64,000 nucleotides of DNA from Henckelia pumila. Its lineage: Eukaryota > Streptophyta > Magnoliopsida > Lamiales > Gesneriaceae. The notes beneath the pieces are model-generated. The model saw only the letters and a program-made list of their open reading frames with translations, was not told the DNA's origin and ran no database searches. The translations under genes were made by a program, and so were the position numbers. Positions 1 to 11,730 of the stretch are shown here, piece by piece (the stretch's first letter is position 1; every line of letters begins with the position of its first letter). The stretch covers positions 8,308,001 to 8,372,000 of the forward strand of contig NW_027331831.1 in NCBI RefSeq assembly GCF_033568475.1. The letters are read 5' to 3'.

Positions 1-299
1 AAATATTTTTGGCTCGGAAATTAAATCTATCATTTCCATAACTTCTTAAATCAATATTAGCCCATAATATGGAATTTAATTCTCAAATCCCATAATTAAT
101 AATTTAATATTTTTGGGCCTTACAACGAGATCGATCCACGGAGAGGATGTTGTAAGTTTAATTTTAGCAATGATATATTATAGATGGAAATATTATTATA
201 AAACTTCAAATACACAAATTATAAAATTGTCAAAGCTTCAAAGGTTCATTGTTGGTTTATTTAAGATTGCTTAAAAAAATAAATAAAAGAAACTAAAAT

Positions 300-404
300 A
301 AGAATAAACATAAAAGAACAATAAAATATTTAAACAAAAATATCATATAATATAGTTCTCACTATATTAATATCAGATGAACCGATATTTAATACATGAT
401 ACCC

Positions 405-438
<34 letters not shown>

Positions 439-560
439 TGCATAAATATAAACATAAAAGAATAATTAAATATTTAAACAAATATATCATATAATATAGT
501 TCACACTATATTAATATCAGATTAACCGATAATTAATATATGGTACCCATAATATACATA
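300..560. repeat. Duplicated AT-rich block
   Basis: Two diverged copies of an approximately 125-bp AT-rich unit lie side by side (about 300-420 and 440-560). Both contain the same run around 'atagttc-cactatattaatatcag' followed by 'accgat' and 'acccataatata'. A TA microsatellite (about 408-436) ends the first copy. No coding capacity is seen. It is probably a local tandem duplication. Confidence 0.6.
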
Positions 561-596
561 TATAAGTGCATAAATATAAATTGACATAAAATTAAA

Positions 597-873
597 TGTT
601 AGATCAAATCACCATATTTTATTTAGAACAACCGGCAGAGCCACGCTATCGTCTAAATAAAATATATGAATTTTGTGTTTATGTTAGATGCGAGAAAGTA
701 AATGTTAGTTGCGAGAAAGTAAATGTTAGATGCGAGAAAGTAAATGTTAGTTGCGGAAAATTAAATGTTAGATGCGAGAAAGTAAATGTTAGTTGCGGAA
801 AAGTAAATGTTAGATCAAATCACAATATATTATTTAGAACAACCGGCAGAGCCACACTATTGTCTAAATAATA
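597..873. repeat. Minisatellite of 21-bp units flanked by a duplicated sequence
   Basis: About 684-820 holds six to seven units of a 21-bp repeat (core 'atgttagwtgcgagaaagtaa'). Two unit types (…gatgcgag… and …gttgcg…) alternate, giving a 42-bp higher-order period. The array is bracketed by two near-identical segments of about 68 bp that contain 'aacaaccggcagagccac' (about 600-670 and 811-875). The 91-aa open frame across it is only the repeat read in one phase (a 7-residue period) and is not treated as a gene. Confidence 0.75.
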
Positions 874-2909
874 TATATGACTTTATTATAAATTGATACA
901 TATATTTATAGTATATAATTATTGTAGTATTTATTGTATCATATTAGACAACAAATCAAGGTAACCACTTCAAGGTACCAAGTATTTGATGTAAATAGAT
1001 AACAATAAATCATCCAAATTATACCTACAAATAAAAATCAATTAGTAAAAATAAAAATAGAAAAAGAAAGAATATACAAAATATAAACAATCTTACTTGA
1101 CCAACAATGAAACCATTTAACCTTGACATAAAAGGATTTAGCTTGTCATGAACATAAGACTCAAGAGTAAGGATAAAAGAAATTTCATACTTAAACTTGG
1201 AGAAATATGCACACTCAAACTCTTATTCTTACACACACAATATTTATTTTACAAGTGAGAAATTTCTCTACACTTTTGCACACTACAAAGCTTATATAAC
1301 ACATCTATTTATAGGCCAAATGAGAGCAAGAGTCCAAGGCTCATTAAATGTGAAATAGTAAAGTTGGTGGGTGCTTGTCTCCTTGAATTTCAATATCATG
1401 ACCCAACTTTAATTGGCATGTTTGATATCTTATACCACCGATTCAGCCTTTCCATTCAACATAGAACACGTAGGATATTTGTGTAGATGTGTTTGGACAT
1501 ATAATTCACCTCTTTTGGGTAAAAGGTGAAATAGTTATGATATTTTTACTACAAGCTGGTCATAATAAAAGTAAATCTTTCTCCTTTTTGATTTTTGATA
1601 ATTTGATCATCTTAATGAGGTTTTTGGAATTTCTTGTCTTCTACAAAGTTGAAGATGCCTCTTTTGTGATTCTACAGGATTTAAGATTACTCCAATATGA
1701 CCTCTGTAGCTTGAGTAATTTTATTTTTATCAAACCTGCGCAAACCGTAAAATACAACATTTTTAGTAAAATATTTAAATATAAACATATAACACTAAAA
1801 TAATACAACTTCATAATTTTAATGAAACTTTAATTTTAAAACACGCTTTTTAACATATAAATAATTAAAAATTTTAAGTTTCATCATGTAGATCAGAACG
1901 TTCGATTAAAATTTAGCTCATGCAGATTCTAATTCGGTGTAAAAAATGCATGAACATATGGAGGGTCGGATCCATCGATTCGGATCATCCAAACACAACT
2001 GTCTACTTATGTATCAAGACAATGTTAACACGTCATTGCATGCAGGAATTCGGATCTTCCAAACTGGGATCGAATCGTCCGATCTCCGTCTACATAGATC
2101 GCATATTTATGTAATCAATGCGTGTTGAAAGAAGCGGTGTACGCAGTTTGTTATGTAAACAGACAGTGTTGTACTTGGTGTTGTAACACCAGAGACAACA
2201 CAGTGCAGCGGAAATTAAAGCGTAAATAAATAACATAAGAAAATAATTATGCACGAGTAAAGAATACTCGTGCGGGTTTCTTAGGGCTAAATATCACTAG
2301 AAAAGAGAATATCAGTCTTACAAACTAATACTAGTGATTTTACGAAAAATCAATATATAGATCCTAAATTTCTCAAAAAGTTGAGAAATCAAACTTGCAT
2401 CCTAAATAAATCAGAGTAAAACAAATAGATGCAACTCATGTAGCCTAAATTTGAAGAGACATTAAAGATCTTCGAACAACACTATTCCCACAGTTTTGTC
2501 TCAGATGTCTTCAACACCAACGACAGCACGGGGACATGCAATAACGATGATTGCAAAACGTCTTCAAAAACCTTCAACTCTTCGATCAGAATTCTTCAAT
2601 GAATGCTCTGTGAGTTGTCGTCTGAAGCTCTCTGGACTTGCAAGATTAAGGAAACAATTATAAGTAGGGATAAAACTCTATTATTCATATCAAATCAAAT
2701 CTTGATAATATCATATAAGAATATATCTAAGATTTTCCTTATCAAGATATATTTGATCATGGTAAATATATTTCATATAATATACGAATTGCACACTAGA
2801 TATTTACCAAATCTAATTACTTGTCTAGAAAACAAAATTAATTAATACGCAATATTCTAAGGGCCGAATGTTTCAAGGAATAAAATTCCTTTCACGTGTT
2901 TTAGGTGTT
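874..2909. other. Gene-free AT-rich intergenic stretch with a possible old LTR remnant
   Basis: No convincing gene is seen: the open frames are short, AT-rich and lack recognisable domains. Around 2160-2330 the sequence 'tgttgtaacaccagagacaac' followed by 'acagtgcagcggaaa' resembles the ends of some plant Ty1-copia LTRs, so a decayed LTR fragment is possible. No matching second end or target duplication was found. Confidence 0.35.
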
Positions 2910-4054
2910 TGTCATGCCCCAGCCCCGAGGCGGTTGACATCAGCATTGTTCTCAAATTATTTATTCGAAAACAACAAGCCTCATAAGTACAAAATTCAGA
3001 AATATACACCAATCTATTTATTCATAAACTGAAATACATTGTTATTCATAAAACTGAATTTATGGTGTCGTTAAAATGCTTTAAACTGATAACAAGAATC
3101 TAACGCAACGGCTTAACAAAATAAATTAAACATAAACTAAGCAGAATTCTTGGTTCTTTTTCACCAGCCTCAAAACTGGTTTTGTTCATCCTCGTCTATG
3201 TCTTCTTCGTTCTTATCTGATATGATGTTTGGTGGGTGAGTGATATGATCGTCACTCTATAAATGAGGGAATCATATCAACTTTTAAATCATTTTTAACA
3301 GAAATTTCATATACATATACATATCAAAACAAAAATCACATAACTTTTAGAGATAACAGTAATCATATTATGCACGAAACTGTTTATCAATTTCGTGGCT
3401 AATTGATATCAATCCCCTATATTTTAGAATATATATTTCTATCACTAGTTCATAAGATTCAATGCATCATAAATACAAGTTTTGAATTTCATACTTGAAT
3501 ACAAGGCATCATGTTTTGGAACAATTTTAAAACATATTATCAGGTTTTAATTCAGAAAGCTCACTTACAAAATATTGCTAAACTGATTTCGGTTGTCTTT
3601 GACATTATTCTGCACTTGTTCAACTGAACTGATAGCTCAACTGATCTTATTTCTCGAAACTGATCTCTTTTCACTTGAATTTATAGGTGCTTATGCTCAG
3701 AATTTGTGTAGCATTATCTCAAGAATCTGAGTGTTATTTATAGGGAGAAATATGAATGTTGCTCTCTCATTTAATGTCATTATTTGCCATGATTTCAAGT
3801 TAATGTGTCAGTTACAACTTTGAAGTAATTGGTCTATCGAACGGAACCTAACTCAACTGGTTTGCTGAAATGAATTGAACTTGCTAAACTAAACCGAACT
3901 GGTTTGCTGAACTGAACTTTGCTATAATGATCTGCTGAACTGATCTCATCAGTCTAGCTGAGTTGACCCGAACTGAACTGAAATTGGACAATTTAACTGA
4001 ACTGATCCAAACTTAACTAAAATGAATTGTGAATTGAAATTTCGGGTGCTCACG
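2910..4054 (-). mobile_element. Solo LTR, family 1, minus orientation
   Basis: The block starts TGTCATGCCCC on the plus strand and ends GGGTGCTCACG, so its ends are near-inverted TGT…ACA with the last base mutated. It is bracketed by the 5-bp direct repeat GTGTT (2905-2909 and 4055-4059), as expected for an LTR-element insertion, but no internal region or second LTR is present. Read on the minus strand, a TATA box (CTATAAATAA, about 3729-3738 on the plus strand) lies after a region dense in AACTG/CAGTT units. This family is not alignable by eye with the other LTRs in the window. A TATA-proximal array and a 5-bp target repeat support a solo LTR formed by LTR-LTR recombination. Confidence 0.75.
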
Positions 4055-4055
4055 G

Positions 4056-5040
4056 TGTTTCCTAGTTCAAGTGTATATTTTGAGTGCTTTCAGTCATACT
4101 ATCGAGGGTTGGGCAATAAAGAGGTGCTACCAGGGCTGTAACGGAGCGGTGCTTGAGCTGTGGTCTTCGACAAAAAAGGATTATCGATGAACACATGTAT
4201 AAGTATAAAATTTTAGTAAATCTTGGGTAGTTATTATCTTATTTAAAGTTTTTTAGCGATGAGTAATAACAATATTATATTCACTTGATTATAGACTTGG
4301 ACCATATACCTGGATTGTTACATAGAGATATGAAAGTACTATCCGAGATATCTTAATTGACTATGCATTATTATGTGTTTTATTTTATCTGTCATGATAT
4401 GAATGTATTATTCTTGTTCATATATGTTGCATGCACATATATTACGTTGAGTCTCATCTCCCTTGAGATAGCCATTACCAATAGGGTCGTTCGACCTTGT
4501 TTTTGGAGGGAATGACATCAATATTACATAGATGACGACGGATCGAGAGGGTTGTGGTGTTCCTGTACATTAGGATCCACGTACGGATATGAGTGTATTA
4601 AGATACCCAGGGGGCATTCGCGTGGTACTACTCATTCATGGTGCCTAGTCTAAGTATGTTGTTGACCAGATAACCTGTACACGTATAGGGGTGTATACTC
4701 ATAATTTTGTACAAGGTATTCCTATCGCTCACGTCCTTGATGTTTATGTCTTGGACACTTCATTCCATGGTGTAGGCCTTAAGTTGGATAGACCTAGCGA
4801 GAGCGGTCGCCGAGCTTGCAGGAGCAGCGTTGTCTGGACTGACATTTTTGTTCCATGTTTCATTTCGATTTTACACACTGTTTCCGATATGTTTGTATAA
4901 CATTTGATAGTCACAGGCATTTTTCGATGATGTTGTATAACAATGCTTAAGTTTATTTTCGTTGTTATCTGATTGTGTTTTATTAAGTTAACTGCATGAT
5001 TTAATTTTGTTTAGTATGTGATCCGAGACGGGTCACTACA
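4056..5040 (+). mobile_element. 5'-truncated LTR related to the gypsy LTRs
   Basis: It ends in GGGTCACTACA, the same 3' end as the LTRs ending at 6666, 10625 and 56334. It shares their internal landmarks: 'agggtcgttcgaccttgttttgga', a 'ggatccacgtacgg' segment, and 'gctcacgtcc…tggacacttcattccatgg'. The U3 part with the dyad array and TATA box is missing. The truncation point adjoins the 3' end of the solo LTR at 2910-4054, so that insertion or an associated deletion may have removed the U3. Confidence 0.6.
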
Positions 5041-5121
5041 GTAGGTCTCTTGTGAGTTGGGTCAACACTTATTATATTTACAATAAAAAATAATATTTTT
5101 TAATGAAAGACCCAAATAAAA

Positions 5122-6666
5122 TATAGTGACCCATATCCAAAAATTAATGATTAAGTGATATTTAATCAAGCGATCATGTTGAGATTAAGTAAAAAATGAT
5201 TAAAGGATTCCCTAATGGAATTATAGAGTTGAGAAATGAACCCAGGACGATAGAAACTGGGTCGGTAAGAGCTTGATCATTGAGCAAATTGGACACTCCG
5301 AATAGGGTTCGGAAGGTCCGAACATGATCAAAGCTATTGTTCCAAGTTCGGGAGCTCTGCTGAGTTTGGAAGCTCCAAACTACGATCGGACGCTCCGATC
5401 GTCCCCGTTGCCAGCTGTCTGAAGTTAATGTGTAAGTTGTGACGTCAAGAGATCGGAAGCTCCAAAGGGGGATCGGAGGCTCCGAACTACTGTCGACAGG
5501 CATCCTCTAAAAGCTAGACACGTGGTTGGCGAAGGAAGTTCGGAAGCAGAGATCGGAAGCTCCGAACGTGCGATCGGAGACTCCGATCTCCATTTATTTA
5601 AGGGGGTTCCGAGGCTCATTTTAGCTTGCTCATTCCTCTTTTCTCTCTCTCTCTCGTTCTTAGCTCCTTCTAGTCGATTTTAGAGGTTCCTATGCGTCCT
5701 ATTGAAAATCCGGGAGTGGCCCGCGGAACTCTACGGGAATAGTAGCGAAGTTGTGCCTAAGTTTTGGGGCTATCGCCATCAGAGAACTGACGACGGATGC
5801 AAGTATTATAACTTTGGATCCCCAAAAATATTAGGGTGTATCTATTAGCTTAGTTAAGGCTTTTAGAGCATGTTTAGTGATGCATGTGCATTTTGCATTA
5901 TAAACTTGTAGTTCGGGATGGTAGACTTGGAACCTAAATGGATGCTTTTATGACTGCTTTAGAAAGATACGTAAGTACTGACTGAGATTTCCAGCGAAAA
6001 TGCATGCTTATATGTTGCATTTATGTATCATGATTGCATGTTATTATTATGCGGCATTTGCATATCATATTGAGCATGTACATCTGTTGAGATGAGCCAG
6101 TAGGGTCGCTCAGCCTTGTTTTGGACGGCTGATGTCGAGGGCTCCGCAGACCGACGAGTTTTTCCAGCACTGACATCTAAGAACATTCTAGATCCACGTC
6201 CAGTTAGGAGTGAGTGAAAGTACCAGTGGTTTGACTCCCCGTTCGGTACTACTCATATCCTAGACGCCAGTCTGAGAAATTTGGATTTGTATATCCCAGA
6301 TATGGATACCAGACATTGTATTTTGCATGCATCATATGTGTATGTTTACCCGTACTAGCGTATTGAGTTTTAGAGCTCACGTCCAATATTTTCTGTTTTC
6401 TGGACACCTCATTTGATGGGGCAGTTGCAGGTAGTTCTTCTAGGGATTGGGAGCGGTGACCAGAACGAGACAGCAGGATTAGCTGTTGGGTTATATTTCA
6501 TTAAGTATTCGATTGGGTTGTATTTATTGAATTTATTTAACCGGTTGTATTCTGTCAATCCAGTATTTATTTTGGGTTTCCGTAGCATATCTCTAATTAT
6601 GTTAACTTGCATGCATAATTAAGCACTAATCTTTGATTAATAATGGATTCGAGTTAGGTCGCTACA
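5122..6666 (+). mobile_element. Solo LTR of Ty3-gypsy type (dyad-array family)
   Basis: This 1545-bp block starts TATAGTGACCC (mutated from TGTAGTGACCC) and ends GTCGCTACA. A perfect 5-bp target duplication, TAAAA, flanks it (5117-5121 and 6667-6671). No internal gag-pol is present, so it is a solo LTR. About 5285-5592 holds several TCGGA-N3-TCCGA dyads, a TGACGTCA site (near 5440) and an ACACGTGG site (near 5517). A TATA-like TTTATTTAAG follows at about 5594. The downstream half shares the 'gctcacgtcc' and 'ggacacctcatt' landmarks with the intact gypsy LTRs at 46240 and 52194. Confidence 0.85.
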
Positions 6667-6671
6667 TAAAA

Positions 6672-7440
6672 GATCTTATTAGTGAATTAAAGGAAACTTG
6701 TTCAGAGTGTCAGACCCTTGCGTCTCTCTAAATATTCATTATTCAAATTTTACTTCATAACACCGAGTGTTCAACAAAATTGGTATGACTTTCATAAATA
6801 TAATATGAACTTTTAGCAAATTATAGTTAATAAAACTACAATAAAAAGTTATATGAATTTATTTTATCAAATATTTTTTAATAAAATTTAATTTTTGAAG
6901 TACATTTAAAATATACTAAAGAAATAATTTCAAAAATTGAAATTTTGAATTAAGTGAAACTTGTCAGTAAATTGCGAGGTTGCATATTAATTTAATTATT
7001 AATAGGAGAATTTTGAAAAATGATAATGGACTAAAAAAATAGTTTCAGAAATTGAAATTTTGAATTAAGTGAAACTTGTTAGTAAATTGCGAGGTTACAT
7101 ATGAATTTAATTATTAATAGGAGAATTTTGAAAATTGATAATGGTTAAACTTCGTTTTTGAAAATAACTATCGTCTCAAATACATTTGAGTATTTCAAAA
7201 ATGTGATTGATCATTTTGTTAACTATCCTCATATTAATATCCATATCCGATTTATTGCATTTAAGTTCGAGCATTTCTCAATTTTATTTTCTGGATCCGT
7301 CCCTGATCTCGTTGGTTGGAAGAGCTCGCCACACTCGGATTATCACTACTTCATTATTTACTACAATTTTGGAGTTATTTATTGAGGTTGGAGTTTAATT
7401 TATTTCTAACTCTATGTGCACGTATTGCGTGCATTTCAGT
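6672..7440. other. AT-rich intergenic stretch with a tandem duplication
   Basis: No gene is seen. Positions 6916-7143 hold two tandem copies of a 114-bp unit (each containing 'tttgaattaagtgaaacttg' and 'taggagaattttgaaaa'), differing at a handful of positions. This looks like a recent local duplication. Confidence 0.6.
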
Positions 7441-7446
7441 CAATAT

Positions 7447-7502
<56 letters not shown>
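7441..7502. repeat. TA dinucleotide microsatellite
   Basis: A run of about 60 bp of nearly perfect (TA)n lies directly before the small inverted-repeat element at 7503. A second TA run follows that element (7645-7662), so the element appears to sit inside one original TA tract. Confidence 0.85.
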
Positions 7503-7504
<2 letters not shown>

Positions 7505-7644
7505 TTCTTTTATGGTGCTCAACACTATATGTTTACTTCATGTCCATCATATACAATAGATGAGTTGACCGGTACAATAGATAAGTTGACTTGTACATGG
7601 TGGGCATGAAGTGGGCATATAATGTTGGGCACCATAAAAGAACT
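7503..7644. mobile_element. 142-bp MITE inserted in a TA microsatellite
   Basis: The ends are inverted repeats of about 29 bp with two mismatches: 'agttcttttatggtgctcaa' at the left and its complement 'ttgggcaccataaaagaact' at the right. TA repeats flank both sides, consistent with a TA target duplication (Tc1/mariner-type), although the TA tract makes the exact duplication unreadable. It has no coding capacity. Confidence 0.7.
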
Positions 7645-7944
7645 ATATATATATATATATATTCCTTTAAAAATTTTGAATTAAAATTGAAAATAAAATA
7701 TAAAATTTCCCGATTTTAAAATTTTGTTTACGTAAATTTAAGTTTCATGAAAAAGGAAATAAATAGGAGGCTGAAGAAAATGTATTTTGAAGATTCTAAA
7801 AATTATATACTAAAATACTATTGTATAGTTATTTAAGTACTAACGCAGATAGATAAACGAGCATTAGTTTCAAGGTGAGTGCATGTGTAACATTTATCTC
7901 TCAACGTAAAGTCATGGCATATCATATTTGTTTACGCAAAAAAT

Positions 7945-8066
7945 TTTATGAGACAATTTTATAGGTCAATTTTTTGTGAGATGAATCTTTTACTTGACTT
8001 GATCCATGAAATATATTAATTTTAATGTCGAAAGTATTACCTTTTACTATAGATATGAGTTGAGAT
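7945..8066. mobile_element. Left part of a ~180-bp MITE split by the solo LTR
   Basis: The sequence 'gagacaattttataggtcaa' … 'cttgacttgatccatgaaa' matches the left half of the MITE family seen complete at 15178-15352. The right half ('accatctcacatgatactta') resumes at about 10631-10682, just after the solo LTR at 8067-10625. The LTR therefore inserted into an existing MITE copy. Confidence 0.6.
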
Positions 8067-10625
8067 TGTAGTAATCCGTACCCAAAAATAATGATTAATC
8101 GATAATTAATCAAGTGATCATGTTTAGATTAAGTAAAACATGATTAAGGGATTTTCAAAAGGGTTTAAGGAATTCGAAAATGGATTCAGAGCACTTGAAA
8201 ATAGCTGGAAGGATTCCAAGTCTTTGGAAGGATCGGAGGCTCCGAGCTAGGATCGGACAGTCCGATCTCCACCTAATAAGATAAGATAAGGAATTATTTG
8301 ATTGACTAAGAATCAGACTTCGGACGCTCCCAAGTAGAGGCAAAGCCGGTCCTTGTTGTCCAAAGGCCCTGGGCGAAACCATGAATTATGCCCTTATCTT
8401 CCAATCAATAATTTATCTTTCACCCCGAGCACCGCTTCTTTCGAAAGAAACTTTTACACCATCGATCATAGAATATATATGTACATACAAAAAAAACATC
8501 GAAGTAACTCATTTAAAGTAACTCATTCTCATCATTCTTTTTTTCAACAAAATCTTTATTTGAACCAGATTCATTAGTTAAAATATTCAACAAACTTTTA
8601 GTTGTGTCATGTTATTCTTTCCTAAAGTATGTATTTAGTGAACCTCCGAGGCTTTCGGCTATTTCTTCTTCTTTCTTATTTTCTTGTCTTTTTTGATGTC
8701 CAGATAGTTGTTTCATTCTGATAAAATAATGCTTAGCTAATTATAACAAAAAAAATGACAATCAAGGAAAAAAAACAAGAGTAAAATAATAAAAAAACAA
8801 CAACTTAGCAATGACCAAAGAACAATAAAACCTGCATTCGATGGGAGTGGTTGGACCGTTGGATGCCTATAATATGAAGAATTCAAAATCCACTTGTTTA
8901 AGACCTAATAACACAAACTTCGTCTTCCTAAATGCTGCAAGTTTTAAGAATTTGATCAAAATATTATTTTGAAAATTTTAATACTTATCAAAGCAATTAA
9001 AGGACAATTATTACATACCTAGGCCCGTGTTCTCTTGAATCTTCACAAATTGATATTGTTGAATGTTGAGAAGAGGGCGTAAGAGATTGAAGAGTGAAGG
9101 TTTTTTTTAAAAAACAAATTGCTGCAGCGGAGAAGAGTGAAGGGTTAAGGATAAAGGGTTTCTGACTCTTCAATTCTGTTTCACGCAAAGAACTTTGAGA
9201 ATGATAAGTATTGGGAAGATACTAAGGCTTAAGATATGATACAACGGACTTATATTTGGGCTTTTTTTTTTTGGAATATATATATATTTAAAAATTTTGG
9301 GCCCTAATTTTTTTTAATTTTTTTGGGCCCTGGGTAAGGGCCCTGGTAGACCTCCCCCAGGGCCGGCTCTGAGTAGAGGTTCGGACGGTCCGAATAGTAT
9401 CCAAGCCAGCTGTCCGAAGTGGTGACGTCACGGATAACATAATACTCGAGATCGGACGATCCGAAGTCCCGTTCGGATAGTCCGAAGAGCTGGCCGAGAC
9501 ACGTGTCATGCATGCAGGGATCGGACGATCCGAAAGGGGGTTCGGATGGTCCCGTGTCTATAAGTATGGCCGAGGAGCTCATTTGTGAAGCGCTCAGTAA
9601 CTTCTCTCCTTCGCCCACGAGGCTCTATTTTAGGGCTTGTTGGGTACTCTAATTTTAGAGTTGGAGTAGGAAGTATATTTTAGTAAAGTCAGACAGTATC
9701 TGACATAGTAGCGGAGCAGTGCTCAAGTAGCAGAGCTGTGGAGCTGCAGCAGGGGTGTGCCCCTAGTTGCGGGATAGTCGCCATCAGCAGGTTGACAACG
9801 AACGCATGTATAGCTTTTGCTTCCTAAAAATATTTAGAAGTATGCAATAGGTTAGTTAAGGCTTTTAGAGCATAAATATTGATGCATGAGTATTTGAATT
9901 GTAGAGTTGATGATAGGCGTGGAACTTAGAGTGGGACTCCTAAGACTACCTATAGTAAGATACGTAAGTACTAACTGAGATTGTCAGCGGGTATGCATGC
10001 TTATATGTTGCATTTATATTTTATGATTGCATGTTTATATTATGCTACACGTGCATACATCTTGATTAGCCGGTATTATTGGTTTTCCCTGTATAGGGGT
10101 TGCTCAGCCCCCATTGCATGTGTGGATGGATACCATGGTTTTGGTTCCGGATATATCCACGAGTTATATGATATGGGAGCCACCTCCTGATGCGACGTCC
10201 CAGCGTGCTACATATCATGACGCCTAGACTGAGCAGGATATTATTCCCAGTATGACACCCAGATATACATATGCATGCATCATGTTTGTATGTTATCCGT
10301 ACTAGCGTATTGAGCTTAGAGCTCACGTCCAGTAGTTTGTTGTTGTCTGGACACTCCATTCGACGGGGCGGTTGCAGGGCAGACAGTGCGCCCAGAGACT
10401 CGGAGGAGTCAGTGACCAGTAAGAGAGACAACAGGACCTAGCTGTAAGATTTATTTATTAAAGATTTATTTGATTGAGTTGTATATATCAAATTTGTTTA
10501 TCGATTGTATTCTGTTGTGACATTATTTATTTAAGTTTTCGCCGCATATCACTGATTATGTTTATTGCATGCTTATTTAAGTTTTAAACTCTGATTAGTA
10601 GTGGATTTGGGTTAGAGTCACTACA
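8067..10625 (+). mobile_element. Solo LTR of Ty3-gypsy type carrying a hAT insertion
   Basis: It starts TGTAGTAATCC and ends GAGTCACTACA. The flanking 5-bp repeats are GAGAT (8062-8066) and GAAAT (10626-10630), with one mismatch. Without the 1039 bp contributed by the hAT element and its duplicated target, it is about 1520 bp, close to the 1545-bp solo LTR at 5122. Dyads of the TCGGA-N3-TCCGA type lie at about 8224-8335 and, after the hAT element, at 9380-9552. A TGACGTCA site lies near 9422, an ACACGTGT site near 9499, and a TATA box (CTATAAGTAT) at 9557-9566. The 3' half carries the shared 'gagctcacgtcca' and 'tctggacactccattcgac' landmarks. Confidence 0.82.
8341..9371. mobile_element. Non-autonomous hAT element
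   Basis: The termini are short inverted repeats, CAAAGCCGGTCCT at the left and the complement of CAGAGCCGGCCCTG at the right. A perfect 8-bp target duplication, AGTAGAGG (8333-8340 and 9372-9379), flanks it, which is diagnostic of hAT. The 1031-bp interior has no transposase-like frame. It sits inside the U3 dyad array of the surrounding solo LTR, so it is younger than that LTR. Confidence 0.88.
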
Positions 10626-10630
10626 GAAAT

Positions 10631-11290
10631 GGTCCGCCTGAAGAATATAAATATATGATACCATCTCACATGATACTTACTCCAAATTCAATATTATATA
10701 TCTCTCAATTGTCTCAATTTGAAATTCATTATTCATCATAATCATTCCAAATCACCCCCACGAATTCAAATATTTCCATCAAAACTATCTGGGGAGGAAA
10801 AAGAAACCCCACCATATTTATTTCACAAAGATTTCTAATATGTTGAATATCTAACATGTCATCTGTAAGAAAAAAGAAGTCCTCCAATATTATCATGAGT
10901 CGAATTAGCCAAGACACTCTTATAATAGCATCCCCTTCGTGAACAAAGTGAGCATAATAAATCTAAAGTTGTGTTTTGGATTGATGTATTTCGAATGTAT
11001 TCAAATGTATTTTTATCGATTAGAGAAGGAAGATCATAAACTTCAAATTCATTCATCGTATGTTTATATATTATTTTATTTAAATTATTATGGATTTCAA
11101 GTTCATCCAATAATAGTATTATTTGAAATACATTATATCTTGTATCACTTATAATGTGTAAATAAGTAAGACGCGAATTAAATATATGATTTATAATTTC
11201 ATTGTAAATAATAAAACTATAATCGAAATCAATGAATTTGAAATTCATCGATCCAAACTAAACCCAATGTTTTGATACTAAATTTGACTT
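10631..11290. other. Right MITE half and AT-rich sequence, no gene seen
   Basis: 10631-10682 is the right half of the MITE split by the LTR. The rest is AT-rich with many 'ttcaaattc' and 'gaattcaaat' units. The end near 11205-11270 ('aactataatcgaaat' … 'atcgatccaaact') resembles 59865-59915 ('aattataatcgaaatt' … 'cgttccatccaatt'), suggesting copies of one further small dispersed repeat. The 129-aa and 71-aa frames here overlap on opposite strands and show no domain. Confidence 0.4.
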
Positions 11291-11547
11291 AGAATAACTA
11301 AATATTTACCAACCGAAAAGATTCTTGGAATTGGTCCTCATCTATAAGAGGAAAATATTATTATGTTAACCAGTACGAGAGTACAAGACCTCAAAGAATA
11401 CGCTTAATATTGGCTCAAGTGTTTGAACGGAATATATCCAATATTGATCCGTGTATTCATCATTGAACCAGAGGAAAAAACAAAAAGGAAAGAAAAGAAA
11501 AGAAAAGAAGAAAAGGTGACATGTCATTTCAAAATAGGTTATTCTAA

Positions 11548-11730
11548 TTACTTACAAAATGAGACGATTTTACAAGTTAATTTTGTGAGTTGACCTCTTA
11601 TTTGAGCCGACTAATGAAAAATTTATTGTTTTATGTCAAAATATTAATTTTTTATTCTAAATATATGTTGAATCAACTCGTTTCGAGAATATAAATTTGT
11701 GAGACCGTTTTATAAAATACTTACTCCATC
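11548..11730. mobile_element. Copy of the ~180-bp MITE family
   Basis: It has the same layout as the copy at 15178: a 'gagacgattttacaagttaattttgtgag' type left end (given here in parts), a middle with 'cgactaatgaaaaa' and 'gtcaaaatatta', and a right end 'gtgagaccgttttataaaat'. The ends are imperfect inverted repeats built on GAGACSGTCTC. It has no coding capacity. Confidence 0.6.

Noticed and set aside
596-871. 91-aa open frame with cysteine-containing 7-residue repeats
   Set aside because: It is simply the 21-bp minisatellite read in one frame, with no promoter or domain support.
2160-2330. Possible Ty1-copia LTR at 2.2 kb
   Set aside because: Only one end-like sequence was seen, with no matching second end, target duplication or internal domain; noted only as a possible remnant.
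10729-11248. 62-aa and 129-aa frames on the minus strand
   Set aside because: AT-rich composition, overlapping frames on both strands, no domain, and similarity to a dispersed AT-rich repeat at 59.6-59.9 kb.
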